64,000 nt of DNA from assembly GCF_900110645.1 (NCBI RefSeq), contig NZ_FOFB01000003.1, positions 186,001-250,000 on the forward strand, in the 5' to 3' direction. The stretch is from Neolewinella agarilytica. Its GTDB lineage: Bacteria > Bacteroidota > Bacteroidia > Chitinophagales > Saprospiraceae. Positions 1 through 8,917 of the stretch are shown here, in pieces (within the stretch, counting starts at the first letter, position 1; every line of letters begins with the position of its first letter). Position numbers and translations under genes: made by a program. The notes beneath the pieces are model-generated. The model was given only the letters and a program-made list of their open reading frames with translations, did not search any database and was not told the origin of the DNA.

Positions 1-1215
1 ACTTTCATCCGTTATAATGATTCGGGTAGTTTCCCCTACCGCTCCGTTAAGGATGAAGGGAATGATATCCGGGTTGCCATCCTGTGGGCAAATCCGAACC
101 ATGAAATGGCCATTAGCGGTAGCAATCTGGCCGCCGCTGACAGTGCTGTTAATAACGGTAATGAAGTTGCTGGATAAGCCTGCTCCACAACTTCCCATTC
201 CTTCGAGCGTGCTGACGTTTTCTCCTTGTTCAAGGCTGAAACCCACTACTGCGTAAACCCGGTAGGTGCCTCTGCCCGCCGTTTCGAAGTTGATTTGACC
301 ATTTAAGTTGATGCCAAGAACGGTTCCCTCATCATCGGTAATGACGAAAGTGGGGTTGTCCGCTTGCGCAGAAACAGTGATGAAGTCATTTTCATCATCT
401 CCCTGGCAAAACTCGTAAACATCCTGCTCACTGCTGATGGTAACTGGGTCTCCATTACTTCCGGAGGGCACCGGTGTGTTTACAATGGTGATAAAGTTAA
501 TCGATAAGCCACTGCCACAGGTTCCCGTGCTTTCAAGGGTGCTGATGTTCTCCCCCTGTTCAATGCTCAGGCCCGAAACGGCATAAACCCGGTAGGTACC
601 CCCACCAGCGCTTTCCAGGTTGATGTTGCCATTTTGGTTGAAGCCGAGCACAGTGCCGGCATCGTCAGTAATGACAAAGAGAGCATCGTCTGCATCAGAA
701 GAAACGCTGACATTGTCGTCTTCCCCGTCTCCCTGACAGAATGCGTAGCTGTCTTGCGCGCTGTTGATGACCACATCTCCGCTCCTTCCATTGTTGACGG
801 AGACGAAGTTCGTCGTCAAACCCGCACAGGGAGTTGAAAGCTCAGTAGTAGTGAAATTATCACCAACCGAGGCTGTAAGCCGGCCATAGGTCGAAAAGGC
901 ATATACGCGCAGGCTGCCACTGGGCAGCATGTCAAAGTTTATGAAGTTACTAAAACCGATCGATACGATGATGTCGTCAGAATCAACGACAACGTAGGCG
1001 AAAGCCTGGCGAAAAGGTCGAACCTGAAAACGAATCCGGTCCATCGTGTCATCGTCCGTACAGGTGCTTAATTCAGTTTCGCCAGAAAACGCGAGGCTGA
1101 TCATCGCATCTTCCTGGCAGCTGCGCGGATCGGCCCCCGGCATCTGTCCAAAAAGAGAAAAAGAGAAAGCAAATAAAAGAAGAGAAACCAGTAAAGCGTA
1201 TCGATTTAAGATCAT
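1..1215 (-). CDS. Secreted surface protein with ~110-residue tandem repeats (3' end outside window)
   Basis: An open frame of 405 codons begins at the ATG at 1215 and runs off the left edge without a stop. Residues 1-22 look like a signal peptide (MILNRY, a hydrophobic stretch, then FGQ). The mature part carries at least four copies of a unit repeating every 330 bp. Each has the pattern FVITDDxGTVLGxN, then GTYRVYAVxG, then GENxSTL, with paired Cys residues near CQGD and GTCGSG. I do not recognise a named family. Such repeat proteins in Bacteroidota usually end in a T9SS sorting domain, but that end is outside the window. Surface adhesin or filament is inference. Confidence 0.85.
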   Translation of the reverse strand, partial: MILNRYALLVSLLLFAFSFSLFGQMPGADPRSCQEDAMISLAFSGETELSTCTDDDTMDRIRFQVRPFRQAFAYVVVDSDDIIVSIGFSNFINFDMLPSGSLRVYAFSTYGRLTASVGDNFTTTELSTPCAGLTTNFVSVNNGRSGDVVINSAQDSYAFCQGDGEDDNVSVSSDADDALFVITDDAGTVLGFNQNGNINLESAGGGTYRVYAVSGLSIEQGENISTLESTGTCGSGLSINFITIVNTPVPSGSNGDPVTISSEQDVYEFCQGDDENDFITVSAQADNPTFVITDDEGTVLGINLNGQINFETAGRGTYRVYAVVGFSLEQGENVSTLEGMGSCGAGLSSNFITVINSTVSGGQIATANGHFMVRICPQDGNPDIIPFILNGAVGETTRIIITDES

Positions 1216-1262
1216 CTGTGTAGTTTTTGAGAAGCAGGGAGAAGCAATCAATGTACAACACC

Positions 1263-1270
1263 CAAATGTA
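1263..1270 (-). promoter_or_regulatory. Putative -7 box of the repeat-protein gene
   Basis: On the minus strand this reads TACATTTG, matching the Bacteroidota -7 consensus TAnnTTTG, 47 bases before the ATG at 1215. No clear TTG -33 element was found at the usual spacing, so the assignment is tentative. Confidence 0.4.
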
Positions 1271-1395
1271 AGCCATGAGATTATCTGGTAAATTTACGTA
1301 ATTGCCTCCGATCACAATAAAAATTATATGTTAGTCATTCACATAAGCGTACTTTTAACTTAAAAAAGGCAATTTTGCAGCCTGGCGATTTTTTT

Positions 1396-1494
1396 GCGCG
1401 GACGCCGGTGCAATGTGAAACGCCAGGGAGCAAGGAGTCGCCCGTTGTTTCCCTTGCTGTTTTGTTCCCCAACTCTGCACCTGCGGTTGCGCCC
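1396..1494. repeat. Inverted pair of the dispersed TGCACCTGCG motif
   Basis: Two copies of the window-wide motif face each other in the gap between divergent genes. 1396-1412 is a minus-strand copy with one changed core base (TGCACCGGCGTCCGCGC). 1476-1494 is a plus-strand copy (TGCACCTGCGGTTGCGCCC). No gene lies between them. See the finding on the dispersed motif. Confidence 0.6.
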
Positions 1495-1563
1495 TCTCTT
1501 TCCCTATGATGTTTTGACTGGTTTTGCTGTACTTATTTACTGGAATTATCCCAAAAACACTAC

Positions 1564-4209
1564 ATGCGTTCTCTCTTACTTTCACTGGTTTTACTACCAG
1601 GATTGGCCTACAGCCAAATGCTGGAACTAGACACCAACTACGACGCCGAGCGCCTCGTAAAGGAAGTCTTTGCCTCCGGCGAGTGCGAAACGATCTTCAA
1701 CATCCGCCGCATCGGTGCAAACCCCGAGGGAATTGGTTTTTTCTCCGGGCCGGACACCATCGTGGGCTTCAACCGGGGCATTATTCTGTCAACGGGAAAA
1801 ATCACGGATGCCGCAGGCCCTAATTCCGACACTAACGTTGGTAGTGAGCTGGAAGGCCTTACGCCGGACCCTGACCTCAGCCTGGCTTCCACCGGGGATA
1901 TCTACGACCGCAGCGGGATAGAATTCGACTTTATCCCCCTGCAGCCTACGGTTACTTTTCGCTACGTTTTTGCTTCTGAGGAATACTGTGAGTTTGTTGA
2001 CGAGGCTTTCAACGATATTTTCGGGTTCTTTATCAGCGGACCCGGCATCAGCGGTCGTTTTGATAACGATGCCATTAACGTGGCCAGAGTACCGGGCACT
2101 AACCGCCCGGTGAGCATCAACAACGTGAACTACGCCCGGAACTCCAACTTTTATCTGGACAATGAATTTCCCACCGTCCGGCAAGTAGCCAGTTGTGGCG
2201 GCGGCAGCGGTACCGGGCCGCGTTTTGACCTGATTGAGTATGACGGGCAGACCGTCATTCTTACCGCAACCGTGGAGTTGGAGCTTTGCCAAACTTACCA
2301 CATCCGGCTGTTGGTCGGTGATGTGCAGGACAGCGACCTGGACTCGGCGGTATTTCTCGAAGCAGGCAGCTTCGACCTCGGGGGCAGTGTCAGCCTGGAA
2401 GGAGACGGTGATTCTACCGGAACGACCGTGGTTTATGAAGGCTGCGCACCCACCAATTTCCGGGTACAGCGCGGTGAAGACAGCAACCCGGCCCGACCGC
2501 AGACGATTGCTTACCGGATAGGAGCTAACTCCACGGCAGAAGAAGGGCTCGACTTTACCGCGGGCAGCGGTCAGGTCATAATCCCTGCAGGGGAGACCTT
2601 CGCCGAAATTCCGCTGGTTGCTTTTGCTGACGGAGTCACCGAAGGCCGGGAAAACGTCTGGCTCTACCTGGATATTCCCTGTGCCTGCTACACCGATTCC
2701 ATCGAGCTGTTTATTGACGAACCCGAGCCCCTGATTGTCGGGCTGGACGAAGCCTACTACTGCCCCAATGAAACGGCCGTTCTCAACCCGGAAGTAAGCG
2801 GCGGTGCGCCGCCCTACGACTATCGCTGGAGCTTTGGCAGCAGCGATCCGATGCCCGAGCTAACTCCGCCACTACCTACCTCCATCCAACTACGGGTAAC
2901 GGATGCCTGCGGACAGATGATTGACCGGTCTATCGCCACCTTCAGTAGCGTTCCTCCGGCGCTGAGTTTGCCTCCTCAGAATTTGATCGGTTGCCGGAAT
3001 GAGGCGCAGTCAATTACCGTTGATCTGCAGGGCAATGCGCCGATCACCCTAACCTATACCTTAAATAACGGGCCGGCTGAAACGATCAGCTTCGCCGATA
3101 ATGGCCGGCAGGCCTGGCCGATTGACCGGGGAGGGGACTACCGCATCGTCACAGTAGAAGATCGGGCCTGCCAAATTAGCGTAGACGAAAGCCTGCGCGC
3201 AGATTTTTTTCAGCCCGCCATTAACCCACGCCTCGTTAACCCCAGCTGTGCGAACTTAAACGACGGTAGCATCAGTGTTACTCATTTGCCAACCGTGCCT
3301 CCTTATCGATACGAATGGTCAGGGGTTACCCCTAACGGGCTAACGGTAGAGAACCTGCCCGCCGGAAATTATTCCCTGCGCGTGACGGACGCCCTGGGCT
3401 GCTGGGATGAGCGTAGCCTGAATCTTCGGGACCCGGATGCGTTAACGCCGGTTCTCATCAGTTGTACTGACGTTCGTCGCCCGCCGCTGATGCCTTCGGC
3501 GGGCGGTGGCCGCCCGCCCTATGAGTACAGTATCGATGGCATAAACTACTTCGGGGCCGAGGGCTTTGATCAACTGGAAGTAGGGCGTTACTATCCATTG
3601 CGCATCCGGGATGCATCGGGCTGTGCTATCGAACAGGACGATTTCTTCTGGCCGGAAGCGACGCGGAGACCGGTACGCCTGCCTACGTTTGTGCCCCAGG
3701 AACTGGCGGGTAGTGCTAAGGTGGAACCGGACTTACGGGTGCCGCCCGATCAGATAGCGGCGTACAGCTGGTATCCGGCAGCGTTATTTGACTGTGCTAC
3801 TTGTCCGACACCAACTGTAAGTGCACCCCGTAGCCAGACGATCAGTCTGGTCGTTGATAATATCTATGGTTGCCGGGACAGCCTGGTGACTTTTGTAGCC
3901 GTTGACGGCCGGGTGCCGGTCTACGTTCCAAATGTGTTTACCCCGAACGGAGATGGCACGAACGATTACGTGGCCATTTACGCCAGCCCGCTGCAAGTGG
4001 AAAGAATTCTGTCCTTTAAACTCTTCACCCGTTGGGGGGAGCAGGTGTGGGAAGATGAAGACTTTGCCCCCAACGATGGCCGCCGTGGGTGGGATGGTTA
4101 CCTGAATGGCCGCCTTGGCAGTGCGGCTGCTTACGTCTGGGTGGCGGAAGTCCGACTGACGACGGGAGAGCTGCAATCAGAATCCGGGACGGTGGTGCTG
4201 ATGCGATGA
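1564..4209 (+). CDS. Choice-of-anchor L surface protein with T9SS type B sorting domain
   Basis: 881 residues. A signal peptide (about residues 1-18, ending AYSQ) is followed by a choice-of-anchor L domain at about 35-240, with the typical stretches GFFSGPDTIVGFNRGIILSTG and FRYVFASEEYCEFV. A Calx-beta-like region lies at about 275-375. One SprB-type repeat lies at about 555-620 (NPSC, NDGSISV, LPAGNYSLRVTDALGC). The C-terminus (about 790-881) has the gliding-motility CHU_C signature: VPNVFTPNGDGTND, then FTRWGEQVWE, then GWDGYLNG. This places it as cargo exported by the type IX system and attached to or released from the cell surface. Binding target is unknown. Confidence 0.9.
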   Translation: MRSLLLSLVLLPGLAYSQMLELDTNYDAERLVKEVFASGECETIFNIRRIGANPEGIGFFSGPDTIVGFNRGIILSTGKITDAAGPNSDTNVGSELEGLTPDPDLSLASTGDIYDRSGIEFDFIPLQPTVTFRYVFASEEYCEFVDEAFNDIFGFFISGPGISGRFDNDAINVARVPGTNRPVSINNVNYARNSNFYLDNEFPTVRQVASCGGGSGTGPRFDLIEYDGQTVILTATVELELCQTYHIRLLVGDVQDSDLDSAVFLEAGSFDLGGSVSLEGDGDSTGTTVVYEGCAPTNFRVQRGEDSNPARPQTIAYRIGANSTAEEGLDFTAGSGQVIIPAGETFAEIPLVAFADGVTEGRENVWLYLDIPCACYTDSIELFIDEPEPLIVGLDEAYYCPNETAVLNPEVSGGAPPYDYRWSFGSSDPMPELTPPLPTSIQLRVTDACGQMIDRSIATFSSVPPALSLPPQNLIGCRNEAQSITVDLQGNAPITLTYTLNNGPAETISFADNGRQAWPIDRGGDYRIVTVEDRACQISVDESLRADFFQPAINPRLVNPSCANLNDGSISVTHLPTVPPYRYEWSGVTPNGLTVENLPAGNYSLRVTDALGCWDERSLNLRDPDALTPVLISCTDVRRPPLMPSAGGGRPPYEYSIDGINYFGAEGFDQLEVGRYYPLRIRDASGCAIEQDDFFWPEATRRPVRLPTFVPQELAGSAKVEPDLRVPPDQIAAYSWYPAALFDCATCPTPTVSAPRSQTISLVVDNIYGCRDSLVTFVAVDGRVPVYVPNVFTPNGDGTNDYVAIYASPLQVERILSFKLFTRWGEQVWEDEDFAPNDGRRGWDGYLNGRLGSAAAYVWVAEVRLTTGELQSESGTVVLMR

Positions 4210-4251
4210 GGAAAAGGCCATTCCTGGGAATTATCCTATTTTACCCACCCA

Positions 4252-5658
4252 ATGGAAAGACTCCGCGATATAAACCTGTTTGAATTAGAGATGATGAGTG
4301 TTAATCTCTATCAGGTAGTGCTTATTGCATTGGCGCTTCTGGGCGTATTTGTTCTGGGGTGGTTACTGTTAGAAAAGCTCTTGCCCCTGTATTTTCATCG
4401 GGAAACAACTTCCGAACAAAATCATGGGCGCACCCGGCGCGTAATACGCTTCGTATTGGTGAGCTTTTTTCTGATGAGCGTGCTGCGGATTCTGGAAATT
4501 GACTTTACTTTCTTTGACGGAATAATACAAAGAGACTACAATTGCGATGACTGCCCGCCGGTCTATTTTACGGTTCGGATCAGCACTATTGTGAAAGCCC
4601 TGGTGGCCTTCATTATCGCTAATGTACTTGACCTGATTCTTGAAGAATTTCTGACCCAGCGCTATCATCGTTCGGGGCAGGTTAGTAGCACAACGGGAGG
4701 GGCGACTGCTCAGCCTATTGCCGGAGACCGGTTTAAATCCGCCCGCCCCTTGATGTATACACTGGCGCTGCTCTTCGTTGCGCAGGACACGGGAGCGGCC
4801 AAATTCGTATTCCATAAGTTCAATGAAGGGCTGAGCGGAGAGGTCGCCCTGACCTTGGGCCGGATTTTATATGCGATTGCCATCTTTTTTGTGGTGAAAC
4901 TGGTGCTTAATATTTTTACGACCCTGATTATGCGGAGTTACTACTCCCGTAGTAAGATCGATTCGGGGAGCCAGTTTGCCATTAACCGACTGCTGACTTA
5001 TTTCGCTTATCTCATTGGCGTTTTACTGGTCATTCAGGCAGCGGGCTTCAACCTGGTCGTCATCTGGACGGGGGCGGCGGCACTGTTGGTCGGCATTGGT
5101 ATTGGTCTGCAGCAGACCTTCAATGACCTGATTTGTGGCGTCATCATACTCTTCGAAAGATCCGTGAAAGTGGGAGACGTCGTAGAGCTGTCTGGCCATC
5201 AGGTAGGCACCGTCCGTAAAATCGGCACGCGTACAAGCGTGCTGGAAACCCGGGACGACATCATCATCTTCGTGCCCAACTCTAAGCTCATCGGGGAAAA
5301 CGTGACCAACTGGAGCCAGGTAGAACGAAAAGCACGATTTCACGTCAAAGTTGGTGTCGCCTATGGTTCCGATACCGAACTGGTGAAAAACCTCCTGCTG
5401 GAGGTGGCCAAAGATCACCCGCGTGTGCTGGACTCTCCACGGCCAATCGTCCGGCTGCTGGACTTTGGAGATTCTTCCCTTGATTTTGATCTCATCTTCT
5501 GGACGCGGGACTTCGTCCGCGTCGAAGATACCCGCAGTGATCTTCGCTTCGCCATTGACGCAGCTTTCCGGGCGCGTAAGGTGGAAATACCCTTCCCTCA
5601 GCGGGATGTGTGGATGCGGAGCCCCACAAGGGAAGGGGAATTGCCGGAGGAAGGATAA
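4252..5658 (+). CDS. MscS-family mechanosensitive channel
   Basis: 468 residues. About five hydrophobic segments precede the MscS pore and beta domain. The pore helix stretch IWTGAAALLVGIGIGLQQTFNDL is followed by GVIILFERSVKVGDVVELSG, a hallmark of the family (residues about 265-320). The C-terminal domain (about 340-450) matches the MscS alpha/beta vestibule. Family members open under membrane tension to release solutes during hypo-osmotic shock. The start at 4252 is 42 bp after the upstream stop; an internal ATG-ATG at 4291 is an alternative. The last residues (PTREGELPEEG) are a poorly conserved tail. Confidence 0.9.
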   Translation: MERLRDINLFELEMMSVNLYQVVLIALALLGVFVLGWLLLEKLLPLYFHRETTSEQNHGRTRRVIRFVLVSFFLMSVLRILEIDFTFFDGIIQRDYNCDDCPPVYFTVRISTIVKALVAFIIANVLDLILEEFLTQRYHRSGQVSSTTGGATAQPIAGDRFKSARPLMYTLALLFVAQDTGAAKFVFHKFNEGLSGEVALTLGRILYAIAIFFVVKLVLNIFTTLIMRSYYSRSKIDSGSQFAINRLLTYFAYLIGVLLVIQAAGFNLVVIWTGAAALLVGIGIGLQQTFNDLICGVIILFERSVKVGDVVELSGHQVGTVRKIGTRTSVLETRDDIIIFVPNSKLIGENVTNWSQVERKARFHVKVGVAYGSDTELVKNLLLEVAKDHPRVLDSPRPIVRLLDFGDSSLDFDLIFWTRDFVRVEDTRSDLRFAIDAAFRARKVEIPFPQRDVWMRSPTREGELPEEG

Positions 5659-5668
5659 TTCTCTCTTT

Positions 5669-6133
5669 GCTGCCGACTGAAGTCGGTGCTGTGTTACGAA
5701 GCTCTGCGAGCTACTCTTCCTGTACTACAGCCCTTACCTTTGAGCTAGTGCCAGCAACAAATAATGACTTCGCGGACCGTGATCCAGTAACCGGAGACCC
5801 CGTCTCCGAACCCTCAATAGTGACGTCCCCCGTGACTTTTTATCTGCACGATCACCTGGGTAATACTCGCGTCACCTTCCGGGCCGATAGCCCTTCTGAT
5901 ATCGCCATTGAATACGCCGCCGACTATTACCCCTACGGCAAAATTCTCCGCGAATACCGCCCCTGCCACCCCAACCGCTACCTCTCCACCCACCACGAAC
6001 GAGACGCCGAAACCGGATACGACAACCGCGGCGCGCGCTTGTATGATAGTGAGTTGGGACGGTTCTTGGGGGTGGATCCGTTGGCTTCTAAGTTCCCGGG
6101 ATGGTCACCCTTTAATTATGTGGTTGGGAATCC
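5669..6133 (+). repeat. Rhs-core direct repeat, copy A
   Basis: About 465 bp that recur at 7735-8199 with a constant offset of 2,066 bp, no indels and roughly 95% identity by hand alignment. The shared block covers a short leader and the Rhs-associated core up to the GNP motif. Homology stops abruptly after that, where the two variable C-termini begin. Confidence 0.9.
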
Positions 6134-6485
6134 AAATAGCTTAATCGATCCGGATGGCAGAATGCCTTCGGGGCCAGGTGATCCACCTTCTAAAACTCGT
6201 TTAAATTTCGAGTTGAAACTGGGCTTTGGTGGCACTTTCGGTGGAGAAGTCGAAGTATTTGGAATGAAGGTCGGGTTCTTAGCCGATTTTGGTACGAAAC
6301 AAACAGTTCTTTCTATGGATGGCCTTACAACTGAAAGAACAAGCGGAGCTGAAGTCGATATCGGGGTTCTAGGAGTAGGTTATGAATCAGTTGAAGATCA
6401 CTCTAAGATGGATTGGGATGGAAACAGTGGCGCACCAGCGCAGGACTATGATGGCGAAAACAAGAGTACTTCAAAATTCACGTAA
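5691..6485 (+). CDS. Orphan Rhs tip A: Rhs-associated core plus variable C-terminus
   Basis: The frame has the Rhs-associated core (FYLHDHLGNTRVTF, YYPYGKILREY, YDNRGARLYDSELGRFLGVDPLA, WSPFNYVVGNP, DPDG) without the long YD-repeat barrel or a signal peptide. The start is uncertain. GTG at 5691 matches the start of copy B; an ATG at 5610 inside the channel gene is open but makes no Rhs sense. After the core the C-terminus is Gly-rich (LGFGGTFGGEVEVFGMKVGF) and unrecognised. It ends at 6485, one base before the Hint fragment. Probably a displaced tip left by recombination, perhaps silent; a polymorphic-toxin origin is inference from the family. Confidence 0.7.
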   Translation: MLRSSASYSSCTTALTFELVPATNNDFADRDPVTGDPVSEPSIVTSPVTFYLHDHLGNTRVTFRADSPSDIAIEYAADYYPYGKILREYRPCHPNRYLSTHHERDAETGYDNRGARLYDSELGRFLGVDPLASKFPGWSPFNYVVGNPNSLIDPDGRMPSGPGDPPSKTRLNFELKLGFGGTFGGEVEVFGMKVGFLADFGTKQTVLSMDGLTTERTSGAEVDIGVLGVGYESVEDHSKMDWDGNSGAPAQDYDGENKSTSKFT

Positions 6486-6486
6486 C

Positions 6487-6849
6487 ATGAGAGTTGTAGT
6501 CGATACCGTTAGAGAAATACCATCCAAAGTGAAAAGGTATAGAAAAATTAGCATGACAACTTCACAAGGTCCACAAATACAATTTTCCCCAGCTCATCCA
6601 TTTTGGGTTGTTGGGAAGGGGTGGAGTGTATTCGATACAGAAGAAGCTTTATCAGAGTTAGTCTTTAGTGTTCAAGCAATGAGGGTAGGTGATACCCTCT
6701 TAGTTTATGAGAAAGGGGAACTAGTACCTGTTACAATTATGAAAATTGTTGATACTGGTGAGTGGGTCGAAATGTACAATGTCGAAAGTGTAGAGCGCTA
6801 TCATTCTTTTTTTGCAAATAACATATTAGTTCACAACAAAAGACTATAA
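6487..6849 (+). CDS. Truncated Hint domain (C-terminal half)
   Basis: 120 residues from the ATG at 6487, one base after the Rhs tip stop and in another frame. It shows the second half of an intein-like Hint domain: SPAHPFWVVGKGW, then VQAMRVGDTLLV, then EMYNVESVERYHSFFANNILVHN near the end. The N-terminal half with the nucleophilic Cys is absent, and only three residues follow VHN, so no toxin domain is attached. In full-length polymorphic toxins Hint domains release the toxic tip by autocleavage. Here that reaction should be impossible. It is either a remnant or one side of a frameshift. The stop overlaps the next start as TAATG. Confidence 0.65.
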   Translation: MRVVVDTVREIPSKVKRYRKISMTTSQGPQIQFSPAHPFWVVGKGWSVFDTEEALSELVFSVQAMRVGDTLLVYEKGELVPVTIMKIVDTGEWVEMYNVESVERYHSFFANNILVHNKRL

Positions 6850-7235
6850 TGAATTTGATTGTCAGACGGGCATTAGCTCTTTTTATAGACGCAGCAATTG
6901 TGGGCATGCTACTAAGTCCAGCAGCATTTTTGATTAGCTACTTTAGTTTAGAGTCGAGCGGAGGTGTTTTTTTTACTTTGGTAGGCGCAATGATGTTTAT
7001 CTTCAAAGACTTCTATTCTTCTGATGGATCCGTAGGGAAGAAATATTCAGGAATAAAATTGTCTTTTAATGCCTCCTTGGATAAGGGAGAAACTAATTAC
7101 TGTAGATTGATCCGAAATCTCCCCCTTTTTCTATGGCCATTAGAAGGTTTAATTGCGGTTGTAAACAATGGTAAACGGCTAGGTGATATTTTAGGAAAAT
7201 CTAAGGTGACTTTAAAGTCTCTCCAAATGGATTAA
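6849..7235 (+). CDS. RDD-family small membrane protein
   Basis: 128 residues. It matches the RDD family: RRALALFIDAAIVGML at the N-terminus with the Arg and Asp, a KDFYSSDGSVGKKYSGIKL loop, and RNLPLFLWPLEGLIAVVNNGKRLGDIL near the end. Three hydrophobic segments are visible. Its start overlaps the Hint fragment stop by one base, which suggests translational coupling. It could be a partner or immunity protein of the lost toxin. RDD proteins otherwise have poorly defined, possibly transport-related roles. Confidence 0.75.
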   Translation: MNLIVRRALALFIDAAIVGMLLSPAAFLISYFSLESSGGVFFTLVGAMMFIFKDFYSSDGSVGKKYSGIKLSFNASLDKGETNYCRLIRNLPLFLWPLEGLIAVVNNGKRLGDILGKSKVTLKSLQMD

Positions 7236-7546
7236 GCCACATGCCCATCAAACTTAGCCTTAAAAATCAGTGCATCGATCACGTGTAGCACCTGATCCCG
7301 TGCCGCCTCCGGCATAGCGGCGATCCCTTCCAATCTAGAAACCATTTTAGTGTCCTTGATGGCCATCGGGGAGTTGCCAGCGAGATAATCCAAACTTACA
7401 TCGAGTTCCTTAGCGATCTTGGCGGCCACTTCTATTGAAGGGGTCATCTCATCACGTTCGTAGCGACCAACAATAGCACTGGATGTACCGAGTAAGTCAG
7501 CAAATTCAGTGCGGGAAAGGCTTTTATCCTTTCTGGCTTGAGTCAT
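7232..7546 (-). CDS. XRE-family HTH transcriptional regulator
   Basis: 104 residues. Residues 1-58 form a Cro/C1-type helix-turn-helix (SLSRTEFADLLGTSSAIVGRYERDEMTPSIEVAAKIAKELDVSLDYLAG). A short helical tail follows (MVSRLEGIAAMPEAARDQVLHVIDALI), as in repressors that dimerise through the C-terminus. Its last four bases overlap the convergent RDD gene. The open frame continues upstream without an ATG (reading FADK just before the Met, a usual start of such domains), so the true N-terminus may be a non-ATG start further up. Location between two Rhs tips suggests local regulation; this is not shown. Confidence 0.85.
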   Translation of the reverse strand: MTQARKDKSLSRTEFADLLGTSSAIVGRYERDEMTPSIEVAAKIAKELDVSLDYLAGNSPMAIKDTKMVSRLEGIAAMPEAARDQVLHVIDALIFKAKFDGHVA

Positions 7547-7681
7547 TTTGTCGGCGAACGTTATACGAAAAAGTGCTTTCTGATATATAAGTTTAAGTCT
7601 TCCCCCAATGAATAGCTACCCACAGGCGCCTTAGCACTTACCGGGAAGCGGCAAATGGACGAGGCTAGCCCAAACGCCTTT

Positions 7682-7735
7682 CCCCTTTTATCAAATGTCG
7701 TCGCCTGGAGAGTAAGATTCTTAGGATGCTAAAAG
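7682..7735 (+). repeat. 54-bp direct repeat, left copy
   Basis: Matches 9746-9799 at 50 of 54 positions by eye, beginning CCCCTTTTATCAAAT and ending TTAGGATGCTAAAAG. It abuts the start of Rhs copy B exactly, and its partner lies after the gene that follows the tip. The two copies bracket a ~2-kb cassette. Confidence 0.8.
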
Positions 7736-8199
7736 CTGCCAACTGAAGTCGGTGCTGTGTTACGAAGCTCTGCGAGCTACTCTTCCTGTACTACAGCCCT
7801 TACCTTTGAGCTAGTGCCAGCAACAAATAATGACTTCGCGGACCGTGATCCAGTAACTGGAGACCCCATCTCCGAACCATCACCAGTGACGTCCCCCGTG
7901 ACTTTCTATCTGCACGATCACCTGGGTAATACTCGCGTCACCTTCCGGGCCGATAGCCCTTCTGATATCGCCATTGAATATGCCGCCGACTACTACCCCT
8001 ACGGTAAAATTCTCCGCGAATACCGCCCCTGCTCCCCCAACCGCTACCTCTCCACACACCACGAACGAGACGCCGAGACCGGATACGACAACCGCGGCGC
8101 GCGCTTGTATGATAGTGAGTTGGGACGGTTCTTGGGTGTGGATCCGCTGGCCTCTAAGTTCTCGGGATGGTCGCCTTATAATTATGTGATGGGGAATCC
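7735..8199 (+). repeat. Rhs-core direct repeat, copy B
   Basis: Second copy of the 5669-6133 block. Most differences from copy A fall at third codon positions, so both copies have stayed under coding constraint or diverged recently. Confidence 0.9.
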
Positions 8200-8917
8200 G
8201 ATTTCTTTGGTGGATCCCGATGGGATGGCTGCATCTGATCCTCCAATACATGAAGCTTTTGCTTTTATGGTCGCTCAGCGAAATTCCACGAGTGAGATGA
8301 ATATTGCTCTTTCTCGTACTCATACGAAGACTTCTTTTTCCGGAGGCCGTAAGATTACGGAGACAAGAACTAGCCAACAGTTATTACGGACTAACGATAG
8401 AGGTGAAATACTCGAATTTTCCTCTACTTGGACAAAAAGTATTGAGACCGAAGAAATTAAATTTCCCAATAGTCGAACCACGAAAACAGAACAAGGGTCT
8501 AGTACTGATTTTAGCTCAGATGGCGATCTTCAGCTTAAGCAAGCTGTCCGAATTATAGAGGGGATTCACAATGAAGGTTCGAAGCAAGGGGGACAAGAGT
8601 CTGTTCTAAATATTGTTGGAATGTCTAATAATCCAGTAGGCAGCAGAGGCGATGCTGCTAAGGCTGTTGCAACTGCAATAGTGAGAAAGACGGCTCATCC
8701 TGTTATTTCTACAGTTTTTTCAATGCTAGTGTCTGCAAATGGAGGGAGTGACGGATTTAATCTTAGTAATACAGCTGTATTAGTAGATGAGCACATGAAA
8801 ACAGGCTCTCCTGTGTATGGAGTTGAAGGGAGTCAATACCAAAGTCGCCCAGCTGTAAGTGAAAGAGATGGTGCTTTACATGATTCAAATATCAATGTAT
8901 ATGAAGATAAAGATTAA
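7757..8917 (+). CDS. Orphan Rhs tip B: Rhs-associated core plus a different variable C-terminus
   Basis: 386 residues from a GTG at 7757. Residues 1-155 are the same Rhs core as copy A (HDHLGNTRVTF, GARLYDSELGRFLGVDPLA, GNPISLVDPDGM). After DPDG the sequence changes completely to a 230-residue tail of unknown fold, rich in Ser and Thr (TKTSFSGGRKITETRTSQQL). A small-residue segment (SRGDAAKAVATAIVRKTAHPVISTVFSML) lies in its middle. It lacks an Rhs barrel and a secretion signal. The next gene starts inside its last codons. Architecture and coupling fit a polymorphic-toxin tip with its immunity gene; toxicity and expression are not shown. Confidence 0.75.
   Translation: MLRSSASYSSCTTALTFELVPATNNDFADRDPVTGDPISEPSPVTSPVTFYLHDHLGNTRVTFRADSPSDIAIEYAADYYPYGKILREYRPCSPNRYLSTHHERDAETGYDNRGARLYDSELGRFLGVDPLASKFSGWSPYNYVMGNPISLVDPDGMAASDPPIHEAFAFMVAQRNSTSEMNIALSRTHTKTSFSGGRKITETRTSQQLLRTNDRGEILEFSSTWTKSIETEEIKFPNSRTTKTEQGSSTDFSSDGDLQLKQAVRIIEGIHNEGSKQGGQESVLNIVGMSNNPVGSRGDAAKAVATAIVRKTAHPVISTVFSMLVSANGGSDGFNLSNTAVLVDEHMKTGSPVYGVEGSQYQSRPAVSERDGALHDSNINVYEDKD

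Noticed and set aside
5669-8199. The duplicated block as an insertion sequence
   Set aside because: It encodes Rhs core, not a transposase, and has no terminal inverted repeats or target duplications.
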